Positions 34,331 to 43,052 of a stretch of DNA of 64,000 nt are shown in pieces (within the stretch, counting starts at the first letter, position 1; every line of letters starts with the position of its first letter). This DNA comes from an uncultured Victivallales bacterium (lineage in GTDB: Bacteria; Verrucomicrobiota; Lentisphaeria; Victivallales; UBA1829). The position numbers and the translations under genes are program-made. The DNA is taken from contig CALXSJ010000003.1 in assembly GCA_944391115.1 (NCBI GenBank), forward strand, positions 1 through 64,000, given 5' to 3'. The notes beneath the pieces are model-generated. The model had not been told where the DNA came from. It made no database searches and was given only the letters and a program-made list of their open reading frames with translations.

Positions 34331-34464
34331 ATATGCTTCCGCGGCTGCATTTCCCGATCGCGGCCCGGTGTCCGGATTCATGGCCTGGCAGCATGGATCC
34401 TGAAAACAGGTTTTTTTGGTATTAAGCTTGAATGCAAGTAATTTGGAAAGCGGAGAAGTAGAAA

Positions 34465-34893
34465 ATGAAGACGTATCTGGCAAAGGCCGGCGAAATCGAG
34501 CGCAAGTTCGTCCTTTTCGACGCGGCGGATGTTCCCCTGGGCCGTCTTGCAGTGAAAATCGCGAATTCCCTTCGCGGCAAAGACCGTCCCACCTATACGC
34601 CGCATGTTGACACCGGCTGTTTCGTGATTGTCGTCAATGCGGAGAAAGTGCTCCTGACCGGCGCGAAAGAGGAAAAGAAGATGTACGAGTCCTTCTCGGG
34701 ATACCGCAGCGGCCACAAACTCAAAAAAGCCGCTGAAATCCGTGCGAAGAAACCCGAACAGATGATCCGTGAAGCCGTCTGGGGCATGCTGCCCAAGGGC
34801 CGCCTCGGCAGAGCGCAGTATGCGAAGCTGAAAGTTTATGCGGGCGCGGAGCATCCTCATGCGGCGCAGAACCCCGAAGCGGTAAAACTTTGA
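34465..34893 (+). CDS. rplM: 50S ribosomal protein L13
   Basis: A 142-residue ribosomal protein of full family length. Recognisable L13 parts are FVLFDAADVPLGRLAVKIA, KDRPTYTPHVDTGCFVIVVN, the YRSGHKLKKAAEIRAKKPEQ region, and AVWGMLPKGRLGRAQYAKLK. It is followed 13 nt later by rpsI, the conserved L13-S9 pair. Control by the structured leader upstream is likely. Confidence 0.97.
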   Translation: MKTYLAKAGEIERKFVLFDAADVPLGRLAVKIANSLRGKDRPTYTPHVDTGCFVIVVNAEKVLLTGAKEEKKMYESFSGYRSGHKLKKAAEIRAKKPEQMIREAVWGMLPKGRLGRAQYAKLKVYAGAEHPHAAQNPEAVKL

Positions 34894-34906
34894 TGGAGAT
34901 GTTTGA

Positions 34907-35311
34907 ATGAACGCAGCAATGTCCAAATCTGAAATCGGTGCCACCGGACGCAGAAAAACGGCGAGCGCGAGAGTTCGCGTCTGCCAGGGTTCCGGCAAAA
35001 TTAAAGTCAACGGCGAAAATTTTGAAAAATACTTCAACGTGGAAGCCATCCGCGGCTTCATTCTTCAGCCTCTCACGCTGACCGGACTCGGCAATACGCT
35101 TGACGTTTGCGCGACCATCACCGGCGGCGGAAAAACCGGTCAGGCGGGCGCACTCCGCCACGGTATCGCGAGAGCCCTCATCAAATTCGACGAGTCTCTC
35201 CGTCCGGTTCTCAAGAACAGCGGAATGCTGACGCGCGATTCCAGAGAGAAAGAGCGCAAGAAAGCCGGTCAGCCCGGCGCCAGAAAGCGCTTCCAGTTCT
35301 CCAAGCGCTGA
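34907..35311 (+). CDS. rpsI: 30S ribosomal protein S9
   Basis: A 134-residue ribosomal protein whose C-terminal tail reaches the P-site tRNA. The family sequence is clear: GATGRRKTASARVRV near the start and the closing KKAGQPGARKRFQFSKR. The ATG at 34907 has GGAG upstream; a second in-frame ATG at 34919 is possible. It is followed by a perfect intrinsic terminator. Confidence 0.97.
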   Translation: MNAAMSKSEIGATGRRKTASARVRVCQGSGKIKVNGENFEKYFNVEAIRGFILQPLTLTGLGNTLDVCATITGGGKTGQAGALRHGIARALIKFDESLRPVLKNSGMLTRDSREKERKKAGQPGARKRFQFSKR

Positions 35312-35330
35312 CCGTTCTTACGGCGATTCG

Positions 35331-35366
35331 GGGGAAAGAAGAAGTTCTTTCCCCTTTTTTCTTTTT
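35331..35366 (+). terminator. Intrinsic terminator of the rplM-rpsI operon
   Basis: GGGGAAAGAA (35331-35340), loop GAAG, TTCTTTCCCC (35345-35354), then a long T-rich tract. The 10-bp stem is perfect. Confidence 0.9.
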
Positions 35367-35436
35367 TACGGTTTTGCATCATACATAATTCAGAAAAATG
35401 CGGGTGGGAAACGCCCGCCGGGAGTGGGGTAGTATC

Positions 35437-36468
35437 ATGTCTTCTAAAGTTCGTGCGGCCATTATCGGTGCTTCAGGGTATGCGGGAGAGGAACTGATTC
35501 GTCTTCTGATCCGCCATCCGGAAGTTGAACTGCGCGTCATCACCTCCAGAAAAGAAGCGGGGAAGAATATTTCCGATATTTTCCCGCGCTTCGGCGATTA
35601 CGATCTGAAATTTTCCGCGCCCGACGTGAAGGCGATTTCGGAGAGCTGCGACGTTGCCTTTCTCGCTCTGCCGCACGGTCTCGCCGCCGAGTATGCGGCG
35701 CCGCTGGTGGAAGCCGGCGTGAAAGTGATCGACATCAGCGCGGACTTCCGCATCCGCTCCACCGCGAAATACAAGGAATACTACGGTGTGGATCATCCCG
35801 CGCCCGACTTCCTGAAAAAAGCCGTCTACGGGCTGCCCGAACGCTATCGCAGCCGGATCCGCACCGCGGATCTGATCGCCTGTCCTGGCTGCTATCCGAC
35901 CAGCGTCATCCTGCCGACGGCGCCCGTGCTTGCCGCAGGCCTGGCGTCCCATGACAACATCATCGTTTCCACGGACAGCGGCGTGACGGGGGCGGGCAGA
36001 AAAGTCGATCTGCCGTATATCTTCCCGGAGTGCAATGAGAGCGTCCGGGCCTACGGGGTGGTGCGCCACCGGCATCTGCCTGAAATCGAGCAGGAGCTTG
36101 CCGTTGCCGCGGGGGTTCCGGACCTGGCGATGAATTTCATCCCGCATCTCGTCCCCGTGAACCGCGGCATCTTTTCGACGATCATTCTCAAGGCATCCGC
36201 CTCCTGCACGATGGACGCCGTTGCCGAAGCATATGAAAAGGCTTATGGCACGGAGCGTTTCGTCCGTGTGCTCCCGAAGGGAAAACTGCCGGACACCAAG
36301 CATGTCACCATGACAAATTCCTGTGAAATCGGATTTGTTCTCGACGAGCATACTGGCAATCTGATTCTCTGTTCCGTGATCGACAATCTGACCAAGGGCG
36401 CTTCCGGTCAGGCCGTGCAGAATCTGAACATCCGTTTCGGTCTGGATGAAACGGCCGGCCTGCTCTGA
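35437..36468 (+). CDS. argC: N-acetyl-gamma-glutamyl-phosphate reductase
   Basis: A 343-residue NADPH-dependent enzyme of arginine (ornithine) synthesis that reduces N-acetylglutamyl phosphate to the semialdehyde. The Rossmann fold opens AAIIGASGYAGEELIRLLI. The active-site Cys lies in IACPGCYPTSVIL, and the conserved HRHLPEIEQEL follows. ATG 35437 is preferred over 35398 because the protein then starts like its relatives. It is separated from rpsI by a terminator. No other arg gene is nearby, although speA, which consumes arginine, is 7 kb downstream. Confidence 0.95.
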   Translation: MSSKVRAAIIGASGYAGEELIRLLIRHPEVELRVITSRKEAGKNISDIFPRFGDYDLKFSAPDVKAISESCDVAFLALPHGLAAEYAAPLVEAGVKVIDISADFRIRSTAKYKEYYGVDHPAPDFLKKAVYGLPERYRSRIRTADLIACPGCYPTSVILPTAPVLAAGLASHDNIIVSTDSGVTGAGRKVDLPYIFPECNESVRAYGVVRHRHLPEIEQELAVAAGVPDLAMNFIPHLVPVNRGIFSTIILKASASCTMDAVAEAYEKAYGTERFVRVLPKGKLPDTKHVTMTNSCEIGFVLDEHTGNLILCSVIDNLTKGASGQAVQNLNIRFGLDETAGLL

Positions 36469-36573
36469 ATGACCTTCATCCGGGGCGGACGGGAAAGGAG
36501 CGTTTCCGCGCTTTGCCTTTTCCGCCGATCCCCGGAAATGGATTGTGGAAAACAAGGAAGGAGGACCGGGAAT

Positions 36574-36882
36574 ATGCCGACAGCCGAAGAAATTTTTGCC
36601 CGTGTGCCGAAAACGCACAATTGTGCCCAGTCTGTCGCCGCCGGATGCGGCCATGAGGAGCTTCTGGATGATCTGGCGGCATGCGGAGGCGGCCGCGCAC
36701 CCGGCGGATTGTGCGGCGCTTTGCATGCGGCGCTTGCCATGCTTCCCGAAGAAAAAAGAGCGGAAGCGAAAGCCGAATTCATTCGCCGGATCGGTGCGGC
36801 GGACTGCAGAACAATCAAGACAGGGTGCGGAACGCCGTGTTCCAAGTGTGTGGCCGTTGCCGCGGCGCTCGTACAGAAATAA
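36574..36882 (+). CDS. C_GCAxxG_C_C-type cysteine-rich protein
   Basis: A 102-residue protein with the spaced cysteines of the C_GCAxxG_C_C family, thought to be redox-active or metal-binding: NCAQSVAAGC near the start, a CGGGRAPGGLCGALHAAL segment, and TGCGTPCSKCV near the end. The core reads GLCGAL, a variation on the GCAxxG signature. AAGGAGG precedes ATG 36574; the frame extends to 36469 without a site. It may be co-transcribed with argC (105-nt gap). The function is not known. Confidence 0.75.
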   Translation: MPTAEEIFARVPKTHNCAQSVAAGCGHEELLDDLAACGGGRAPGGLCGALHAALAMLPEEKRAEAKAEFIRRIGAADCRTIKTGCGTPCSKCVAVAAALVQK

Positions 36883-36927
36883 CCGGGACCGGCTTGCGGA
36901 ATTCTCAGAGGCGGGGAGGGGGCGCGC

Positions 36928-38676
36928 TTATTCCGATCCTGCCGCAGCCTTCCGCTGCGGGGCTTCCAGAGCGATTGTCCGGTCGCAGTATTCGAGACTG
37001 GAGAGCCGGTGCGCGATCATAATGATCGTAATGGAGCCTTTCAAGGCATGCAGGGCGTCGATGAAAGCCTTTTCCGTCTCGTTGTCCAAAGCGCTTGTGG
37101 CCTCGTCCAGGATCAGGAGTTCCGGTTGCTGATACAAGGCGCGCGCAATGGCGATCCGCTGCCGCTGCCCGCCGGAGAGTCTCATTCCGAATTCTCCGAT
37201 TGTCGTATATTCCTTTTCCGGCAGCGTCTGGACGAAATCGAAAATCTGAGCGGTCTTCATGACTTCCGCAACCTTCGCGTCATCAATGTCCTCTTCGCGG
37301 CAGAACGCGATATTGCTTCGGACGGTATCGTCCAGAAGATAGATGTTCTGGGAAACGTAGCCGATTTTCGCCCGCCACGCTTTCAAATTTTCAAAGATGC
37401 TGATTCCATCCGCAAGAATGGCCCCGGAGTCCGGCGTGAGAAAGCCGATAATCAAATCCGCCAGTGTTGTTTTCCCGCTGCCGGAGGGGCCGGTGAAGGC
37501 CACGCACTCCCTGTGGCGGATGGTTGCGGAGAAGTGGTCAAACACGGGTATTTCACCGTAGGCGAAGGAGAGGTCGCGGATGGAGAGTTCCCTTTCGAAG
37601 CGGATGGGAACTTCGGACCTTTTCAGGGATTCCACCTTGAAATCCGTGAGATCCTCATAGAGCTTGTTCAGAATGAAGACTCCTCCCCGGATATAGACCA
37701 GATTATACTGAATTCTGGTGAAGGACGGCAGAAGCCGGAACATTGCGGCAATGAAGACCGCGGCATACATGATAATATGGGAGAGGGACGTGTTCATCCC
37801 GACCAGAAAAATCAGGATCAGCATGGCGAGAACGACGGCAAACAGTTCAATCATGAGACGCGGCAGCTGGGAGATGTCGTATGTCTTTTTTTCCGCGCGG
37901 GAGAGATTCCACCGGGCGTCGACGACGGAATTGATGAAGCAGGATTCGTCGCAGGAGAGTTTTACCTCCTTGATGGTGGCAAACGCCTGAAGCAGAGCTT
38001 TCTGGTATTTGCCGGTCCAGACAAACTGTTCCTGTCCGAGTTTTTCGATCTTTTTTTTCAGCGGCAGATAGGCGAAAAGGGAAAAAATCCCCAGAAGCAG
38101 TACAAGGCCGGCCGCGGCGGGCATGATGAAGCAGATCCCGAGAAAAAGCGCGGCGATGACGAAGATTTCCGAGAAAACCAGCAGAAGCGGTTGAAACACC
38201 TGTGCAAGCAGCGTCCGGATGCTCTGGACGCGGTTCATCAGTTCGCTCATTCCGTTGCGGACATGGAAAAGATAGGGTGCGGAAACATAGTTGGAAACCA
38301 GATTTTTTGTCAGAATCCTGGTGAGGTCCGCCACAAAACGCGATTGACTCCAGATCATCAGGTAATTAAATCCCGCTTTGAGGATGGCGAATGCAATCAT
38401 GGCCGCCGCGAGATAAATAATGAACACATGTTCGGAGGGGGCTCCGCAGAGACGGTACAACTGGCTCAGTCTTCCTCCGCCCGCGGTTGCGCCCGGATTG
38501 GATACGGCGAGAACCAGAGGCATCAGCAGGCCGAGCATGCCGAGTTCCAGGATGGCGCTGCATCCCATCATGACGATGAGGAAAATCGCAAAATATTTAT
38601 ATTTCGGCGGTATGATCCGCCGCAGCTTGTGAAGAATGTCCGGCATGTGCGTCTGCTTTCCTGTTTTTTCATGCAT
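36928..38676 (-). CDS. ABC exporter, fused membrane and ATPase domains
   Basis: A 582-residue half-transporter of the MsbA type. About residues 20-320 hold six transmembrane segments. The ATP-binding domain shows the Walker A motif (GPSGSGKTTLADLI), Q-loop, signature (MRLSGGQRQRIAIARALY), Walker B (LLILDEATSALDNET) and H-loop (IMIAHRLSSL). Substrate is unknown; a lipid, a polysaccharide precursor or a peptide are all possible. ATG 38676 has GGAG at good spacing. The frame continues to 38868 through a 24-bp tandem repeat that is unlikely to be coding. It lies downstream of dnaG in the same direction. Confidence 0.88.
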   Translation of the reverse strand: MHEKTGKQTHMPDILHKLRRIIPPKYKYFAIFLIVMMGCSAILELGMLGLLMPLVLAVSNPGATAGGGRLSQLYRLCGAPSEHVFIIYLAAAMIAFAILKAGFNYLMIWSQSRFVADLTRILTKNLVSNYVSAPYLFHVRNGMSELMNRVQSIRTLLAQVFQPLLLVFSEIFVIAALFLGICFIMPAAAGLVLLLGIFSLFAYLPLKKKIEKLGQEQFVWTGKYQKALLQAFATIKEVKLSCDESCFINSVVDARWNLSRAEKKTYDISQLPRLMIELFAVVLAMLILIFLVGMNTSLSHIIMYAAVFIAAMFRLLPSFTRIQYNLVYIRGGVFILNKLYEDLTDFKVESLKRSEVPIRFERELSIRDLSFAYGEIPVFDHFSATIRHRECVAFTGPSGSGKTTLADLIIGFLTPDSGAILADGISIFENLKAWRAKIGYVSQNIYLLDDTVRSNIAFCREEDIDDAKVAEVMKTAQIFDFVQTLPEKEYTTIGEFGMRLSGGQRQRIAIARALYQQPELLILDEATSALDNETEKAFIDALHALKGSITIIMIAHRLSSLEYCDRTIALEAPQRKAAAGSE

Positions 38677-38732
38677 ATCTCCGTAACATATCCGGACTCG
38701 CATGTTTTTCAATGCCGCTGAAGAAAAAAAAG

Positions 38733-38788
38733 GAAATGAGGCGTGCCGCAGGAGGGGAAATGAGGCGTGCCGCAGGAGGGGAAATGAG
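38733..38788. repeat. 24-bp tandem repeat, 2.3 copies
   Basis: The unit at 38733-38756 is repeated exactly at 38757-38780, and its first 8 bases again at 38781-38788. It lies between the ABC exporter start and the dnaG stop. Copy number could vary between strains. Confidence 0.85.
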
Positions 38789-38830
38789 CGATTGCAGGCG
38801 GCAATATGATTGTTCCCCGCGTTCAGACGA

Positions 38831-40792
38831 TCAGTCCGGTTCCGCTGTGTCCCGAAGAGCCGTTTCATCGGGAAGGAGATAACGTTTCCCGGTGGTTGTC
38901 GGTTCCCTCAGGCGCGGATGGTTGAGCGCATTGAGCGCGCGCGTCAGTTCCACCGTTTTTTTCAGAAGTTCGTTCCGCTCCGTTCCGCGGGGCGTGGAGG
39001 CGAAATTTTTCTTCAGCTCCCGCAACTGCTTTTCCAGCGAAAGAATCCGGATGCGTTTCAGGCAGTCCCGGGCCGTTTTCGCGCAGTAGGAGCGGGAATG
39101 CTTCCGCGGTCCGGCTGCGAGAATCGCGCTCAGCGGACTGCAGTCGAATTCGCATTCCAGCAGGCGCCGTGTAATCATTGCGGGAGCATCCTCCCACTCG
39201 TCGTTCATGCGCGCCTGAATTACTGTTTCGACCGCTACCGCAAACGGGCCGTTGTCGAGCATCTCCGGCGGAAGTTCCTCCTTGGTGAAATCGGCGGCCT
39301 CCGCATCGCCTAAAATCACTTCCAGAAGTTCGGCCAGCGCCCTGGCGAGAAGCGGATTTGCAACGGATTCCGGGAGGGGGGACGCCGGAGAAGAGGATTC
39401 CTGCGCCGATTCCCGGCGGTTGCGCGCCTCATCCTGAAAACGGTTTCTCCGAGCCTCCTTCGCGGAGATTCGCCGTACTTCGGCAAGCATGGCGTCTGCG
39501 CCGAGACCGAGCTTGCCGGCCAGCCATTGAATATAGGAGTCCCGCGCCACTTCGCTTTCCGGGAGCATGATGAATTTCAGGAGCTTTTCCGCGATTCCGG
39601 TCTTTACCGCGGGTTGCGCGAGGTCCTTTCCTTCGGATTCCTTTGCCAGCAGAAACGCAAAAAAATCCTCCGCGTCTTCGATTGCCTTCCGGACGGCTTC
39701 CGCTCCGGCGTTCTTGAGCAGTTCATCGGGGTCTTTCCCGCCGGGAAAGCGCGCGATCTTGAGCGTAAAGCCGAGCGGAAGAAGAATTGCCGCATCCTTG
39801 AGAATCGCATTGAGGCCCGCGCTGTCCGAGTCGAGCGCAAGCGTAATGTTTTCCGTGTAGCGGTGCAGAATCATCGCCTGTTCATTGCCGAACGCGGTGC
39901 CCTGCGCCGCCACCGCGTTGGCGCAGCCCGCGCTGTGCATCGCGATGACGTCCATCTGCCCTTCGCAGATGACGGCAAATCCCTTTTTCGCAATTTCCTG
40001 CCGTGCGAAGTTCAATCCGTACAGGATCCGGCTTTTTTTGAAAATGACGCTCTCGCTGCTGTTGACATATTTTCCGCCGCCCTGATCGGGATCGATCTGG
40101 CGCGCGCTGAATCCGACGACCCGTCCCTGTTCGTTCCAGATCGGGAAAATGAGACGGTTGCGGAAGAAGTCGAAGAACTTTCCCGGGGTCTGTCTGCTTT
40201 CGGAAACCAGACGCGCCTCCTTCATTTCCTCGATTGTGAATCCTTCGCGCTTCGCCCACTGGATCATGCCGTCCCAGAGATCGGGAGCCGCGCCGATCAT
40301 GAAACGTTCCGCGAAAACCGGATCCATGCGGCGGGTTTTGAAGTATTCGGCGGCTTTTGCCGCGCGGCCGTTCACCAGATTCGCCCGGTACCAGGCCGCA
40401 AGTTTTTCATGCAGCAGAAAGACGCGTTCCCGCAGGTTGTAAGCGGCTTCCGCCGCCTCCTTGTTTTTTTTGCCGGAATGCCTGTGCTCGGGTTCGGGGA
40501 TGATGACGTTGTATTTGCGCGCAAGCAGCTGCGCAGCATCGGGGAACTGAAGATTCTCGATCATCATGACAAATGTGAAGACGTTTCCGCCCTTGCCGCA
40601 GCCGAAGCAGTGAAAGGTGTTCGAATCCGGATTCACAATGAAGGATGGAGTCTTCTCCTGATGGAACGGGCAGCAGGCTTTCCAGCGCGATCCCGCGTGC
40701 TGGAGTCCCGGCACGTAACTTTGCACAACGTCGACAATATCGGCGCGCGCGGCGATTTCATCAATGATCTGGTCTGGAATGTATCTGCCCAC
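38831..40792 (-). CDS. dnaG: DNA primase DnaG
   Basis: A 653-residue primase that makes RNA primers at the replication fork. The N-terminal CHC2 zinc finger has ligands C41, H44, C62 and C65 (CCPFHQEKTPSF and HCFGCGKGG). The RNA polymerase core follows (about 115-250). The TOPRIM domain shows VICEGQMDVIAMHSAG and the metal-binding ALDSDSAG. The C-terminal third is the less conserved helicase-binding domain. The start is GTG (40792), with only a weak ribosome-binding site. It follows the TPR lipoprotein gene by 27 nt. The usual rpoD partner is absent. Confidence 0.95.
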   Translation of the reverse strand: MGRYIPDQIIDEIAARADIVDVVQSYVPGLQHAGSRWKACCPFHQEKTPSFIVNPDSNTFHCFGCGKGGNVFTFVMMIENLQFPDAAQLLARKYNVIIPEPEHRHSGKKNKEAAEAAYNLRERVFLLHEKLAAWYRANLVNGRAAKAAEYFKTRRMDPVFAERFMIGAAPDLWDGMIQWAKREGFTIEEMKEARLVSESRQTPGKFFDFFRNRLIFPIWNEQGRVVGFSARQIDPDQGGGKYVNSSESVIFKKSRILYGLNFARQEIAKKGFAVICEGQMDVIAMHSAGCANAVAAQGTAFGNEQAMILHRYTENITLALDSDSAGLNAILKDAAILLPLGFTLKIARFPGGKDPDELLKNAGAEAVRKAIEDAEDFFAFLLAKESEGKDLAQPAVKTGIAEKLLKFIMLPESEVARDSYIQWLAGKLGLGADAMLAEVRRISAKEARRNRFQDEARNRRESAQESSSPASPLPESVANPLLARALAELLEVILGDAEAADFTKEELPPEMLDNGPFAVAVETVIQARMNDEWEDAPAMITRRLLECEFDCSPLSAILAAGPRKHSRSYCAKTARDCLKRIRILSLEKQLRELKKNFASTPRGTERNELLKKTVELTRALNALNHPRLREPTTTGKRYLLPDETALRDTAEPD

Positions 40793-40819
40793 GATGGAGG
40801 CTCTTTTCCGGAGATGCGG

Positions 40820-41584
40820 TCAGCGCGCGGCGATTTCCGTCAGGCGTTTCTGGACTTTGACGCGCATTGCGTCGAAGCCCGCCTTGTCCCGGGTCAGGCG
40901 CAGGAACTTGTTGTAATACGGTACGGCGTTCATCGGGCTTTTCAGGGCGGAGTCGTTCAGAACGGCGAGATTCAGCGCGATCAGCGGATTGTCCGGCGCG
41001 CGGCGTTCGGCGAGCATGAAATAAGATCGTGTCAGCGTCGGGCGTGTTTTCAGAAACGTCATGCCCAGTCCGATCCATGGCGCGGGGGTCGGATAAAACC
41101 TGCGGTCGCGGGCGATGATTTTGTAGTATCCCGCCGCCGCGGTCGTGTTCCGGAGTTCCAGGGATGCCTGCGCCAGCAGAATTGCGCTGTTCATGTCGGA
41201 GGGGCGCAGCGAACGGGCGATGCGCAGCGGTTCGATGCATTGATCGTAGCTGCGGTTCTTGTAGAGCAGATAGCCTTTCAGGTATTGCGCGGTAAAACTG
41301 CCGGGGGCGAGCTTGACTGCTTTCAGGGATTCGTCAATCGCGCTCTGAAGCCGGTCCGTGTAGCTGAGCGCGAGCGCGTGCAGCAGCAGCGCCGTGACAT
41401 TGGACGGTTCCTGAGCGACGGCGCGTTCGGCGAGCTCCTCGGCGTTTTTCCAGTCTCCCGCCATGGCGCTGTCGAAGGATTTTTTTATCAGGACATCAGC
41501 CGGTTCCGATTTCGAGGAACACGCGGCAAGACAGAACGCCAGAAGAAGCGCGGCGGAAAGCATGGCGGAAATTTTCAGTTTCAT
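40820..41584 (-). CDS. Lipoprotein with TPR repeats
   Basis: A 254-residue lipoprotein. The signal peptide ends in the lipobox LAAC (Cys about residue 21), so it is lipid-anchored to the envelope. Repeated helix pairs with TPR spacing follow (AEELAERAVAQEPSNVTALL, then IDESLKAVKLAPGSFTAQYL and AILLAQASLELRNTTAAAGY). These form a protein-binding superhelix, perhaps for envelope assembly. The partner is unknown. It is transcribed toward dnaG, with 27 nt between. Confidence 0.8.
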   Translation of the reverse strand: MKLKISAMLSAALLLAFCLAACSSKSEPADVLIKKSFDSAMAGDWKNAEELAERAVAQEPSNVTALLLHALALSYTDRLQSAIDESLKAVKLAPGSFTAQYLKGYLLYKNRSYDQCIEPLRIARSLRPSDMNSAILLAQASLELRNTTAAAGYYKIIARDRRFYPTPAPWIGLGMTFLKTRPTLTRSYFMLAERRAPDNPLIALNLAVLNDSALKSPMNAVPYYNKFLRLTRDKAGFDAMRVKVQKRLTEIAAR

Positions 41585-41652
41585 GATAACGACTCCGGAT
41601 TGTTTTCATTCAGGGAAACTGTATTATCAAAACGCCTTTTTGTCAAGGGCAG

Positions 41653-42528
41653 TCACGCGAGATGATCGAAAATATGCATCGGACGTTCCTCCGCGGGTGC
41701 ATTTTCCAATGCCCTGCGTGTGGTGACTCCGGTCATCATCAGTCCGGACCCCATGCCCATCGCGTTGGCTCCTGCGATGTCCGACTTCAGGAAGTCGCCC
41801 AGCATCAGGACCCGTTCCGGACACAGGCCGGTCAGGCCGCAGCCGTTGCGGAACTCTTCAAGCGCATAGTCGAAAATCGCCCGGTAGGGTTTCCCGAGAT
41901 AGAGCGGCTCCTTGGCGATGCCGAGTTCCGAAAGCAGCTGAACGACATAGCGCGCCTGCGCTCCGGCGCCGATGCCGTAACCGCCCTCCGGTTCCGGATA
42001 GTAGCTGTCGGGATTCGCCACGATGAAAGGCTTGCCGGGATTCCGTGCGAGCTCGTTGAAGACGGCGAGGATGGATTCCCGCCATTCATAGCGGCCCCCG
42101 GCGGCGAAAATCGCCGCGCATTCCGAAATTCTCTGCGGATCCGTGACGGGGTTCAGCGCCGCGTCGCGGATGTAGTCTCCCGGCGGAACGGGATTTCCCA
42201 TCACGAACAGATCGCTTCCCGCCAGGCCGAGGCGTTGCGCGGTTCCTTTCAGCGCATGGGAGCAGCTGATGACCTCCTCCGGCGTCACGCGGATTCCCGC
42301 CTCCGTGACGAAGGAGCATTTGCGTTCGCGCGGACGGTTTCCGTCGTTGGTCAGGAGCCGGAACGGGCAGGAGGATGCGTGCAGATAGTCGATTGTTTCC
42401 GGTGCGCCCGGCATGGGATTGCCCCGCCCGAGAATCAGCGTGCCGTCGATGTCGAACAGAATGGCGTCGTAATGTCTGCGGCCCTCCTGTTTCCACCAGT
42501 CGAGAAAAGTGGGGTGCGTCTCCATCAT
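41653..42528 (-). CDS. HAD-IIA family phosphatase (NagD-like)
   Basis: A 291-residue hydrolase of the HAD superfamily, type IIA. The nucleophile motif is ILFDIDGTLILGRGN, a Thr/Asn-containing motif II lies in RLLTNDGNRP, and the metal-binding motif is MLGDFLKSDIAGANAMG. Family members act on small phosphates such as nucleotides, sugar phosphates or 2-phosphoglycolate; the substrate here is unknown. The start (MM) overlaps the stop of the cobO gene, so the two are coupled. Confidence 0.88.
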   Translation of the reverse strand: MMETHPTFLDWWKQEGRRHYDAILFDIDGTLILGRGNPMPGAPETIDYLHASSCPFRLLTNDGNRPRERKCSFVTEAGIRVTPEEVISCSHALKGTAQRLGLAGSDLFVMGNPVPPGDYIRDAALNPVTDPQRISECAAIFAAGGRYEWRESILAVFNELARNPGKPFIVANPDSYYPEPEGGYGIGAGAQARYVVQLLSELGIAKEPLYLGKPYRAIFDYALEEFRNGCGLTGLCPERVLMLGDFLKSDIAGANAMGMGSGLMMTGVTTRRALENAPAEERPMHIFDHLA

Positions 42529-43052
42529 CAGAATTCGATTCCTTTCAGGGCGGGGCGTCCCCGGGTGTAGTAATGCCTGCGGCAGACGATTTCCGAAACA
42601 AGGTCGGCGCGTTCGAGAACCGCCGGCGGCGCATTCCGTCCGGTCAGGATCAGCTCGGTTGCGCCGGCACGGGCGTTCATCAGGGCGAGAACGTCCTGTT
42701 CCGTCAGAAGTCCCGCGTGCATTGCGCCGAAGATTTCATCGGCGAAGACAAGGTTGAACGATCCTGTTTCCAGTGCGGAATAGAGCGCCTCAAGGGTGCG
42801 TTCCGCCCGTTCAATTTCCTCCTTCGCGGGTGTTCCGGTGATGAATTTTCCGCTGCCGCGGCAGAAATAATGAAAACGCTCCGGTGCGCTCTGTCTGAAA
42901 AACGCGATTTCGGAGCTGCTTCCATCCTTCATGAACTGCGCAAAGAAGACGCGCAGACCTGCGCCGAGAGCGCGGGCGCAGAGGCCGGCTGCGGCCGTCG
43001 TTTTCCCTTTTCCGTCGCCGGTGTAGACGTGTATTTTCCCTTCCTGCTTCAT
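42528..43052 (-). CDS. cobO: Cob(I)yrinic acid a,c-diamide adenosyltransferase
   Basis: A 174-residue ATP:corrinoid adenosyltransferase of the CobA/CobO/BtuR family, which attaches the 5'-deoxyadenosyl group in making coenzyme B12. The P-loop is IHVYTGDGKGKTTAAAGLC. The conserved FVFFAQF-like segment (RVFFAQFMKDG), LVFADEIFGAMHAGL and the ELILTGRNAP motif follow. ATG 43052 has AAGGAA 8 nt upstream; an extension to 43112 has no site. No other cobalamin gene is nearby, and I see no cobalamin riboswitch. Confidence 0.9.
   Translation of the reverse strand: MKQEGKIHVYTGDGKGKTTAAAGLCARALGAGLRVFFAQFMKDGSSSEIAFFRQSAPERFHYFCRGSGKFITGTPAKEEIERAERTLEALYSALETGSFNLVFADEIFGAMHAGLLTEQDVLALMNARAGATELILTGRNAPPAVLERADLVSEIVCRRHYYTRGRPALKGIEF

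Larger units (their letters stand above)
34004..34464 (+). other. Long leader region of the rplM-rpsI operon
   Basis: There is no protein gene in these 461 nt. It contains a near-consensus promoter (34060-34088), a run of four potential hairpins ending in an intrinsic terminator (34095-34235), a second weaker promoter (34303-34330), and the ribosome-binding region of rplM. Confidence 0.7.

Noticed and set aside
37009-38721. Plus-strand open frame of 570 codons opposite the ABC exporter
   Set aside because: The exporter shows Walker A, signature and Walker B motifs on the minus strand. The opposite frame shows none and has low-complexity composition.
38677-38868. N-terminal extension of the ABC exporter
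   Set aside because: It would translate a 24-bp tandem repeat and overlap the dnaG 3' end. ATG 38676 has a proper ribosome-binding site.
39527-41665. Plus-strand open frame of 712 codons opposite dnaG and the lipoprotein
   Set aside because: DnaG is unmistakable on the minus strand. The antisense frame has no domain similarity and crosses gene boundaries.
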